NCBI GenBank assembly: GCA_947044365.1
Contig: OX345637.1
Location: forward strand, 4,450,501 to 4,514,500
Direction: 5' to 3'
Length of the DNA: 64,000 nt
Source: Petrosia ficiformis
Taxonomy: Eukaryota > Porifera > Demospongiae > Haplosclerida > Petrosiidae
Part shown: positions 34,867 through 45,192 of the stretch, piece by piece
Layout of the letters: the number at the start of each line of letters is the position of its first letter
How positions within the stretch are numbered: position 1 is the first letter of the stretch
Position numbers and translations under genes: made by a program
Notes under the pieces: generated by a model
Told to the model about the DNA's origin: nothing
The model's database searches: none
Seen by the model: only the letters and a program-made list of their open reading frames with translations

Positions 34867-35953
34867 CATCCCTATATTTGCTTTGTGATGACTATGTATT
34901 AAGCATTGCTAATGGCACTAGTGTCTCTACCTTTCTGTGTACTCGAAAGCTGGGGCCTGAAGAAGTAAGTGTAGCCTGATTGCAGTCTAAGTATACAGAT
35001 CTTTGATGAACTGACTGAAGTATTCCTACAAGTTTCTAAATGATGACTTCCTCATATCTGAAACTTAACAACTTATTATACTTACTTGTTAAAGATTCTT
35101 GCATAATATGTATACTGTTTCTCTGCTATATACAACAGTTATTAGCAGTTTCTGAATCTTCCTGGCTTGTCTGTAGCTCGAAGAGCATGGAACGCTCGTT
35201 CTGTTACGCGCCACGCCCATTAATTGACCGAGCCCCCAGGAATAATGACGCAACTTCCTTAACTACGTATACAACGCATAGTCGCGCAAGTGACACAAAC
35301 ATATAATTATACATTAAACCCCGTGGAAAGCAATTATAGGAATGGCCCTACGGGCCATAATAATATTATATATATAATATATATAATAATTATAGATATT
35401 ATTACAACAATTTAAATTCTTAAAGTTTTTATGGCCCGTAGGGCCATCCCTATAATTGCTTTCCACGGGGTTTAATGTATATATATAATATATATTATAT
35501 ATAAATAATTATATATATTCTTGTGTCACTTGCGCGACTATGCGTTGTATACGTAGTTAAGGAAGTTGCGTCATTCCCGGGGGCTCGGTCAATTAATGGG
35601 CGTGGCGCGTAAAAGAACACGCGTTTCAGCTGCAGACCAGCCAGGAAGATTCAGAAAGGATGTAAAACTGCTAATAACTGTTGTATATAGCAGAGAAACA
35701 GTATAGATATTATGCAAGAATCTTTAACAAGTAAGTATGATAAGTTGTTGAGTTTCAGACACGAGGAAGTCATCATTTAGAACCTTGAAGGAGTACCTCA
35801 GTCAGTTCATCAGACATCTGTGTATTTAGACTGCAATTAGGCTTACACTTACAATGTACGTCTTCAGGCCCCAGGAGTACACAGAAAAATAGAGACACTA
35901 GTGCCATCAGCAATGCTTAATACATAGTCATCACAAAGCAAATATAGGGATGT
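34867..35953. repeat. Large palindrome, ~500-bp arms, ~70-bp spacer
   Basis: Left arm 34867-35360 pairs with right arm 35430-35953 at roughly 90% identity by eye over the whole length, e.g. 'ctttgtgatgactatgtatt', 'aaagattcttgcataatat' and 'gcccattaattgaccgagcc' in opposite orientation. The spacer is (TA)-rich. Partial single copies lie at 5340-5580, ~8185-8260 and 30600-30945, so this is a dispersed repeat joined tail to tail. Confidence 0.88.
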
Positions 35954-36339
35954 TTTTTTCTTTATATACACTTGTTTTGAATATATCCAAACCTTTAACA
36001 GCTCTTTACAGACCCTAGTAAGGAATTATAACATGGAGCCCTTGATATTCAAAAGATGTACAATAGGAATTTGTTAAGGGTCGTTTCAAGTGAATATTAT
36101 CAGCTCTACGTGTTGAAGGGTAGTTTAAATTTTGAACAGAGTTCTTAGTAAATTTGAGCACATATACATGGGTGCTATGTTGAGTAGACATCTTTCTATG
36201 TTGAGTAGACATGTTTCATACTATTCATTTTAACATGCATGTTCATTCATTTGAAGTATGTGGTTCAAATGTCGTTAATGTATACATATTAGATGAGCTA
36301 TTAGACTATCCCCCACTTTGTTTCTGTAACTTTGCCACT

Positions 36340-36645
36340 GCAAAATCAAAATTGTCAAAATAACTGATTGATTCGATATTACAGTTGCAAGGATTTAAAG
36401 TTGCATGTATGGTCATACTGTTGATGCCATAACATTTACTGAAATCATACTTTGCTAGTTTCCTCATACTGATTAAATTTCTAAGTATCAGATTATGAGT
36501 TTGCAGGTTTTCGAAGTTTTATAAATGACATGAAATATGAAACTTTACAAGGAAGTTACCAAAATAGAGTTTCAGTAACATCAACAGAATGACCATACAT
36601 GCAATTTTAAATCCTTGCAACTGTAATAACCAATCAAAGTTATGT
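36340..36645. mobile_element. Hairpin MITE, ~60-85-bp inverted ends
   Basis: 'cagttgcaaggatttaaa' and 'gcatgtatggtcat' near the left end return inverted near the right end. The second copy at 41640-41985 keeps longer ends, about 85 bp, with 'attgtcaaaataactgattg' at both sides. Confidence 0.7.
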
Positions 36646-37971
36646 TACAGTATCTTAACAAGTATTCCTATTGAATGGATTTTGACTAGGTGTGTGTATA
36701 TGGTGATGTTCATGTTTTGATCGGTGACCCTCACTACATAGGTATACGTAGCTAGTGAAATGTTCACCACACTACTTCACTGCTGTGTAGAGACAGAACT
36801 ATGTGGTGATCTTTACTCTAGAGGTAGTGACTTAGTTTTTACAGTGCAGAGATATATAACCATGCACAGTTGTATAGCACTGTAAAAAACTGATTTGTTT
36901 ATTATTATCCAACTTGCAATTGATTGTTCACATAGGTTACATTTGCTCTGCATGGTCTTTGCTTCCCAAAAAAGACACATGGGAATAATGAAGTGGTGAA
37001 AGCCATTATGTGTCTTTGTGGGTAATTATATAAGGGGTGTGAGCCATTCCAACAGTTCGCAAAGGAAGATTCATTGTTAATGGCCATTTACTAAAACATC
37101 CAAATGATTTTTATAGTCAAGGAAGTTAAACAATTCAAATACTTATACTTATAGTCAAACGTTAATTTTAGCCAGTGTGTCTATGGGTGTATGTCAAGAA
37201 GTGCACAGTTTGTATATTATACACAAACCCCAGATTTTACATACACCCTCAACACTTTGTTAACAGCTATACTGCCTAGATTGTATGCATTTCTAGCCCT
37301 AAAGCACTTCCTCAATTTTAACGTTAGACATTGTTGATAATTATGATTATCATTGATCACTGTACTAAAAAAAGTCATCAGACTTCTGATTTTAATTGTT
37401 TTGTCCACTTAAACATTTTCTTTTGTACCATAGTTATTACCCAGGCTTCTGAAAGGAGATGGAAGGAGAAGTCAGAGAGGGCTACATGTTAAATAGTTGC
37501 AACCGTACATCGAAATACGGGGAGGACCATCTTGCTATCCTTCAGCGATAATTAATTAAAAACGAAATTGTGCTAATTTATTGGTTAGTTATGGATGCAA
37601 GAATATAGCATTTAGTTGGGTGTTCAGATACAGACATGCTAATGCTACAATCACTATAATTTTAGTGTATTGTCTATTCATACTAAAAATTTTTAGCTTT
37701 ACTACTATGTATCTGACAATCAAAAGGGTTTGGAAACCAGCAAAACACATGTATAATTTTGTGTACCTTTTCCTAATTGGGTGGACATTATGTCATAGTA
37801 ACAACATCCATGTAGTTATAACAACCTGTATGACAAACTAAATTGAAATTTATGCTATTTCTTGTAAAGTGTATTCAGTCAACCTGTGTAATTAAATATT
37901 ATGTCTTCTTTAATTCAAAAACAAATTACCATAATTACGTAACTTTAGTTTTATAATCAGTATTGCATGTT

Positions 37972-39698
37972 TCAGTACTTCACATGATGATAACGCTTTC
38001 GTTGGGAGAATTGGTAAACTTTCTTGGACCATTGCATGTCATCTTGACGCGGTTTTGCACCAGTCAACTTTTCAATCACCCATTCCATTTTATTCCAGAA
38101 ATCAATAAAATCAAGTGGATAGTTGGCCAATCCATTTGTTACACAATATCCCACCATGTATGGAGGACGATGATGAATATGATGTTGATGAAAAGGAAGA
38201 ATAAGATGGCATTTCTGTAGTAACTTGGCCCAACGAGGTATACCTGTACGAAAGTGTGACCATTTATGAATCTGGTTGGTGCTAGCTGCTAGCACTGCAA
38301 AGACGGCTACAAACAATAGGAAATGATACCATTTCTGAATTTCCTCCGGAGTAAAAGTGAGTAACGCATAAACAAGGATTGCCAAAATTGGTCCAAAAGC
38401 GACACATGAATCACTCCAAGCAAGCAGAAATCTCGTACGAGTGAATGCTAAGGGGTCGATGTGATGTTCTCGGAAGGGAACCATTAGTACCTATATATAA
38501 ATATATATATCACTATAAAAGCTAATGGGTTATTGGAGTTTTATTTTCAGTACAAAGTATCTGTGGTATAAGATGTATGTATTCTAAACAACCTATATAC
38601 TAATTGTTAAAACCTTGCAACTGTACTAACCACTAAATTAGTCTGTTTTTTTTTTTTTGCAGTGTATTGGCTATTATTATAGTACAAATTGATATACATA
38701 CTGTAAGTACTCTGTAAGTAGTTTTCGCAGATGTTGAAATGGTGCAGCCAGATTGATAATAATACACCACAGGTTGACCTATAATACTATGCTATTTTGT
38801 ATTAATCTTTGGTAATATGCTTTATTATGACATGTACAGTACTTTATGTACTATATTCAATATAGAATGAAACTAGATTATAGCATGAAAAGCAAATCAG
38901 CTTTGAAGAATATTGAAACTCCAGTAACCAATTACTTTTTACAGTGTATTATAGGTATAACCTGATATCAAAAGGCATAAATTATTAATGCTAAACGTTT
39001 TACCTGGCAAGAAATGAAATCAGTATATATTTGATTGATATAGTCTCAGGAAGATAATTATAAATACTAAAACTCATGTAACCAAATGAGGGTTAAATAA
39101 CCCATTGATTTTTACATTGTAAAAAAAGCTGATTTATAGTACTAGTCTTAGACAAAGTTAAACAGTTTTTCAGCAGAATAACAGCTATAACTACAATACC
39201 ATACACATTATGTTATATATGAATTAATGAAGAAGCTTTCACATACCTTTCCAACAATTGGTGTATCAATTGTCCCCCAGGTCTCCATAAACCAATGTAA
39301 ACATCCAGAAAGAAAATCAGTTACAAGCATTCCAGCAACTGCAAGCAGCACAAATAAAATAATACTGTTAATACATAATACTTTTAACACATATGCATAC
39401 ATTATAGTTCGTACTAACTTACAAGTTGTTACCAATATAGCAGGCAATCTCTCAATCTGCACATGTTTACACAGACCACAAAATGTAGTTATACTGAGTA
39501 TGACAAATACAGTAAATGATACTAATCCTATCAAATGAGGAGCTGTGGAAAACAATCATACTTGTTCATCTATCTATTAATCTATGAATGATCACAAGAC
39601 TTACCTATACGCTTTTCTTCCAATTCTCTGATTTTTTCTGTATCCAGAAGCTCATCTGGATTGATGGAAAGTGGTTCACCTTTTATCTTATTTTCCAT
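37972..39698 (-). CDS. PEDS1: Plasmanylethanolamine desaturase (TMEM189/Kua family), four exons
   Basis: Di-iron ER membrane desaturase that makes the vinyl-ether bond of plasmalogens. Exons in coding order: 39605-39698 (ATG at 39698), 39423-39542, 39247-39338, 37972-38490; all have GT..AG borders and phases agree, giving 274 residues, the family's usual size. Motifs: 'TDFLSGCLHWFMETWGT' in exon 3; F-R-E-H-H-I-D-P straight after the exon 3/4 join; N-Q-I-H-K-W-S-H; H-H-I-H-H; N-Y-P-L-D; and the tail L-T-G-A-K-P-R. These are the conserved histidine boxes of PEDS1. Residues around 'TRTRFLLAWSDS' differ from the more usual form there. No break seen; I judge it functional. Confidence 0.93.
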
Positions 39699-40354
39699 CA
39701 CAGGCAAAAAGACGAAACGGTTGCAAACAATAGATTGTAATACACTACGTATCCCTTTATAAGGTTGTAATTTTACAACTTCCTGTTAGAGAGGAAGTGT
39801 ATACCAACTTAATAGAATCGGGATCTTGAATGTACCACACCCCAAATTACTGTAGATTACGAAAGGCATGTCGACATTCAAAAACGCCCATGCTTTGTTG
39901 GATGCGGTCGGGCGGTGCTTCGCCCTTTGATGTTACTTTGAAGATAGCTTATAAAAAAAGTAAAAGGAGATTAGAATGGGATGTTGATGTATGTGTGATG
40001 TATAGACATGTTTTCTAGCTAGTTCTAGCGAGAGAGAAAGGGATATTGGGAGAATAAGTGAAAAATACCGTTTGCTTGCAGACTTGAGTGGATGCTGTGC
40101 TTGCAGTCACTTGGTAAGCAAGGTTGAAGTGACTGTTAGATTGCTCCGGGAGGTCCAGAAATTTGCAAAGAAGCTGCATTCAATTGCATCTGTGATGCTG
40201 AGCCACACCTCACATATTATATGCTTGATCAAGGTTGGTGTGGTTATAATAATTTCTTATGTGCATGTCTTGGTACATAAGAATCTATGGCCGACCAGAT
40301 AATTGCCGAGCGCCTTATATAGCTCGAGGTATATAATTGTGCAGTGTGAATGTT

Positions 40355-40371
40355 CAATATATATATATATA

Positions 40372-40412
<41 letters not shown>
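40355..40412. repeat. (AT)n microsatellite
   Basis: 'atatatatat' runs interrupted by a few bases; the minus frame 40257-40514 that reads it as Ile-Tyr repeats is not a gene. Confidence 0.8.
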
Positions 40413-40516
40413 GTATGATGGTGACATCATCCCTTCGATGTGGTGATATTGTATATTGACCTTCCATGTGCACACTATGCAGGAGATGTCGCCACCATAC
40501 AATATATTGTACATAG

Positions 40517-40560
40517 TATGCTAATAGGTCCTATATTTGTATATAGGACCTATTAGCATA
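40517..40560. repeat. Perfect 20-bp hairpin, 4-base loop
   Basis: TATGCTAATAGGTCCTATAT and its exact complement around 'ttgt'. Confidence 0.85.
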
Positions 40561-40715
40561 TATATATGAATTCAGGAGTTCAATTAACACAATACATTTT
40601 TTTTTAATAAGTAAAGAATTAGTCATAGGTGATAAAAAAGAAAAATGATCAGGATACAAGTAATCAATGAAATGTTCAACTTGCTGTCTTCTTTATAGAA
40701 TCATTATGTTGCTTA

Positions 40716-41115
40716 ACCCTTAGAAGACTGATGTCACATACATGTGACGTTTCACCCCTATGTGGTTCGGTGTGTGTTCCTAGCATTATGAAGCCCTCCA
40801 AATGGTTGTAATTGGTGTCAGGCACAAGCCCATGAAAATGGCCAAAAAAATTGCTGTTTTTTCGGCCAGCCTTTTGGTCCAAATAACGACTACAGGGAAT
40901 TTTAAAGGGTGGTGTCCCCCCGTTAATGGGGGTTCAAAGGGGCTGTGCCCCCTCACTGCCCACGCGCTTTGATGGGCACCTTATGCATTTCCTTTGTTGT
41001 AAAACCTGAAATCGTAGGTGTAGCTAGCACCAACATGCAGTGGGGTCATTTTGTTTGCGCCACAGTTCCAGTCAAAAGTGCACTTAGGGACTTTCGAGTC
41101 TCAGTAAGCAAGGTA
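40716..41115 (+). repeat. Dispersed repeat, copy 2 (inverted relative to 1-470)
   Basis: Same family as the left edge of the window; begins 'aacccttagaagactgatgt' and ends near 'gactttcgagtct'. Confidence 0.7.
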
Positions 41116-41437
41116 GTAGAAGTAGTCGGAAAAGGAGCCTAGTTTGGGGTAGAGAAAGTGAACGGTGGCCAAAATATATGCAATAGAGTCGCCAGTGTTG
41201 GAAATGGGAAGAAATGTGAAAAACAAGCTCAATCCTATAAAGGTTAATAACTCTTCTTTCTGCAAGTAAGTTAGAATCCTGAATCTTGTAAAAGTCACTC
41301 CTAAATTTAATTATTAGGCTTAAACACTCTTACAATGTCTGAACTAGGGTTGATCATCTAAACAGTATGGTTTGAGGACAAAAGTGTTGCTGTTTTTTTA
41401 AAAAAAATAAAACACTGAAGTTTTGAATTGGATAAAG

Positions 41438-41565
41438 AGAGAGACACAAATCCCAAAAAAATCTGGACCGGCTGGGGTTTGAACCAAGGACCTTTAAATC
41501 ACTATTCACATCTTCTATTAACTGAGCTCAGCTGGTCCAGATCTTTTCTGGATGTGTATCTCTCT
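41438..41565 (-). other. tRNA-like sequence inside a 38-bp inverted repeat
   Basis: Arms 41438-41475 and 41529-41565 pair with ~6 mismatches. Between and overlapping them, minus strand 41538 to 41465 is 74 bases starting GGACCAG and ending CCGGTCC, with an A-box-like 'GAGCTCAGTTAATAGAAG' and a B-box 'GGTTCAAACCC' in a T arm. The anticodon arm does not pair and two bases are extra between acceptor and D arm, so it is not a standard tRNA gene; a decayed tRNA or tRNA-derived element. Confidence 0.55.
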
Positions 41566-41608
41566 AATACATGGTTATTCTGATAATTAACGACATTGAA
41601 GTTTTGAT

Positions 41609-44600
41609 TAGATGAGCTATTAGACTATCTTCCACTTCATTTTTGTAACTTTGCCACTGCAAAAACAAAATTGTCAAAATAACTGATTGATTGGTTATTA
41701 AAGTTGCATGTATGGTCATTCTGTTGATGCCATAACATTTACTGAAATCATACTTTGCTAGTTTCCTCATATCATATTTCATTACTGATAAAATTAAAGA
41801 ATTAGATTATGAGTTTGCAGGTTTTCTATTACTTGAAGTTTAATAAATAACATGAAATATGAAACTTTACGAGGAAGTTAGCAAAATAGGGTTTCAGTAA
41901 CATCAACAGAATGACCATACATGCAACTTTAAATCCTTGCAACTGTAATAACCAATCAATCAGTTATTTTGACAATTTTGTTTTTTCGGGGATGGTAATA
42001 GCAGGTTTTTATTTGTTTGTCCTAAGAATTAATCACTATAAATATATCACTGCAGCCTGCAGCTAAATACAATTATGTTGACCATACCTTCATTCATAAT
42101 TAACTTAACTTTAAAATCTGAAATGCAAATGTTGGGAGTTTAAGTTAAAGTTATGTTACAGTATCTTAACAAGTATTCCTATTGAATGGATTATGACTAG
42201 GTGTGTGTATATGGTGATGTTCATGTTTTGATCGGTGATTTTCACTACATAGGTAGGTAGTGAAATGTTCACCACACTTCTTCATTGCTGTGTAGAGAGA
42301 CAGAACTATGTGGTGATCTTCACCATAGAGGTAGTGACTTAGTTTTTACAGAGCATAGATATATATCCATGCACAGTTCTATAGCACTGTAAAAACTGAT
42401 TTGTTTATTATTATCGAACTTGCAATTGATTGTTTACATAGGTTACATTTGCTCTGCATGGTCTTTGCTTCCCAAAAAGACACATGGAAATTATAAAGTG
42501 GTGAAAGCCATTATGTGTCTTTGTGGGTAATTATATAAGGGGTGATTCGTTGTTAATGGCCATCCACTAAAACATCCAAATGATTTTAAGTCAAGGAAGT
42601 TAAACAAGTTAAAATACTTATACTTATAGTCAAACATTAATTTTAGCCAGTGTATCTATAGGTGTACCTATAGGTGTACCTATAGGTGTGTCAAGAAGTG
42701 CACAGTTTGTGTATTATACACAAACCCCAGATTGTACATACACCCTCAACACTTTGTTAACAACTACACTGCCTAGATTGTATGCATTTCTAGCCCTAAA
42801 GCACTTTCTCAATTTTAATGTTAGACATTGTTGATAATTATTGATCACTGTACTAAAAGCCAATAATTAAGTCTGCAAGCATCAGACCTCTGATTTTAAT
42901 TGTTCTTGTCCACTTAAACATTTTCTTTTGTAGCATAAATATTACCCAGGCTTCTGAAAGGAGATGGGAGGAGATGTCAGAGAGGGCTAAATGTTAAATA
43001 GTTGCAACTGTACTTCGAAAGACAGGGAGGACCATCTTGCTACCCTTCAGCCATAATTAATCAAAAACAAAATTGTGCTAATTTATCAGTTAGTTATGGC
43101 TGCAAGAATATAGCATTTAGTTGGATGTTCAGATACAGACATGCTAATGCTACAATCACTATAATTTTAGTGTATTGTCTATTCATACTAAAAAATTTTA
43201 GCTTTACTACTATGTATCTGACCATCAAAAGGGTTTGGAAACCAGCAAACACATGTATAATTTCGTACCTTTTTTTCTAATTGGGTGGACATTATGTCAT
43301 ACTAACAACATCCATGTAGCCATAACAACCTGTATGACAAACTAAATTGAAATTTATGCTATTCCTTGTAAAGTTTTTTCAGTTAACCTGCATAATTAAA
43401 ATATTATGTCTTCTCTAATTCAAAAACAAATTACCATAATTAGTTTTATACTGAGTATTGCATGTTTCAGTTCTTCACATGATGATAACGCTTTCGTTGG
43501 GAGAATTGGTAAAATTTCTTGGACCATTGCATGTCATCTTGACGCGGTTTTGCACCAGTCAACTTTTCAATCACCCATTCCATTTTATTCCAGAAATCAA
43601 TAAAATCAAGTGGATAGTTTGCCAATCCATTTGTTATACAATACTTCACCATGTATGAAGGACAATGATGAATATGATGATGATCAAAGGGAAGAATAAG
43701 ATGGCATTTCTGTAGTAACTTGACCCAACGGGGTACACCTGTATGAAGGTGTGACCATTTATGAATCTGGTTGGTGCTACCTGCTAGCACTGCAAAGACG
43801 GCTACAAACAATAGGAAATGATACCATTTCTGAATTTCCTCCGGAGTAAAAGTGAGTAATGCATAAACAGGGATTGCCAAAAGTGGTCCAAAAACAACGC
43901 ATGAATCACTCCAAGCAAGCAGAAATCTTGTACGAGTGAATGCTAAGGGGTCGATGTGATGTTCTCGGAAGGGAATAATTAGTACCTATATATAAATATA
44001 TATACCACTATAAAAGCTAATGGGCTATTGGAGTTATATTTTCAGTACAAAGCTAGTATCTGTGGTATAAGATGTATGTATTCTAAACAACCTACTAATT
44101 GTTAAAACCTTGCAACTGTACTAACCACTAAATTAGTCTGTTTTTTTTTTTTTTTTGCAGTGTATTGGCTATTATTATAGTACAAATTGATATACAGACT
44201 GTAAGTACTTTGGAATTAACAAGTAGTTTTCACAGATGTTAAAACGGTGCAGCCAAAGTGATAATAATGCACCACAGGTTGACCTATAATACTATGCTAT
44301 GGTGGAAAGTGGTTCTGAGAAACGGTTTGCGCGGGCATAGATTGTATACACTACGTATCCTTTATAAGGTTGTAATTTTACAACTTCCTGTCAGAAAGGA
44401 AGTATAAACCAACTTAATAGAATACTGAATTTAAACTGCAATTCACGGGATCTTGGATGTACCACACCCCAAATTACTGTAGATTACGAGAGTATACAGT
44501 GTGGTGGCGGCATGTCGGCATTCAAAACGCTGATGCTTTGTTGGATGTGGTTGGGCGGTGCTTTGATTCAAGTGTCCGCCTTTTAATGTTACTTTGAAGT

Positions 44601-44738
44601 TAGCTTAGAAAAAAAGTAAAAGGAGACTAGAATGGGATGTTTATGTATGTGTGATGTATAGACTTGCTTTCTAGCTAGTTCTAGCGAGAGAGAAAGGGAT
44701 GTTGGGAGAATAAGTGCCGTTCGCTTGCAGACTTGAGT
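41609..44738. repeat. Segmental duplication, copy 2 (with ~870-bp deletion)
   Basis: Matches 36289-40092 but lacks the stretch equivalent to ~38798-39663, joined at 'atactatgctat|ggtggaaagtgg' (~44300). A second small deletion removes the start codon region. The distal flank (5' of exon 1) is retained. Confidence 0.9.
43467..43985 (-). pseudogene. PEDS1 pseudogene, last exon only
   Basis: The 519-bp last exon is intact, with the acceptor TATAG and an open frame of 172 codons ending at the same stop. All histidine boxes are present (F-R-E-H-H-I-D-P, N-Q-I-H-K-W-S-H, H-H-I-H-H). Exons 1-3 and the initiator ATG are deleted from this copy (see 41609-44738), so a normal product is impossible. The start of the exon reads V-L-I-I instead of V-L-M-V, which also removes the internal Met of copy 1. 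The open frame with few changes indicates a recent duplication or an alternative use. Confidence 0.85.
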
Positions 44739-44891
44739 GTATATGTACATGTATCTTGTATACACTTACCACTTAGAAATGTATGCATATACTCTTGCAT
44801 GTATATATAATTATGACTAATTTCTGATGCATGTTTAGAAACTATTGTAATGTCATATTTCAAATTTTATGTATGTTAGACAGATGGAAAT

Positions 44892-45003
44892 TTATTTCAG
44901 GATTGATGTTCCAATGTCGTTTTTAAACTGTTTGGCCTCATCGCCTTCTTCATATTCACATCCAAAGACGACGAAACGTTGAGTACAGCTTCTATTTCTC
45001 AGT
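44892..45003 (-). other. Orphan coding-like 3' exon
   Basis: On the minus strand a good acceptor (TTTTTGTTTATTAG) precedes 37 codons with coding character, 'RSCTQRFVVFGCEYEEGDEA', ending at TAA 44892-44894. No partner exon was found: the ZMYND12-like gene already stops at 45193. It could be an alternative last exon of that gene or a repeat-derived segment. Confidence 0.3.
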
Positions 45004-45192
45004 CTAATAAACAAAAACAATTTTGTACAGGAAGTCAATGAAATTTGGTATCCAAGAGGAGCTATTATTAAGCTTCGTATGTGGGAAGTGTCCCTATTAA
45101 AATATTTAGGTCACATGCACATGTATTGAACAGTTTGTATCAACTAATAAAACTTTTAAATAATTATAATACAAGACACATAATAATGTAAT

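Larger units (their letters stand above)
36289..40092. repeat. Segmental duplication, copy 1
   Basis: Collinear with 41609-44738 from 'gatgagctattagactatc' to 'gcttgcagacttgagtg', with high identity in both coding and non-coding sequence. It contains the complete PEDS1 gene and a hairpin MITE (36340-36645). Confidence 0.9.

Noticed and set aside
37963..38220. Forward frame over PEDS1 exon 4.
   Set aside because: Antisense of a well-supported exon; the same shadow appears over copy 2.
36289..44738. CRISPR or prokaryotic features such as operons and Shine-Dalgarno sites.
   Set aside because: No regular repeat-spacer array; introns and animal gene families show a eukaryotic nuclear genome.
44897..45003. 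Hammerhead ribozyme, suggested by 'gacgaaac' on the plus strand.
   Set aside because: The required CTGATGA core and matching stems I and III are not present at workable distances.
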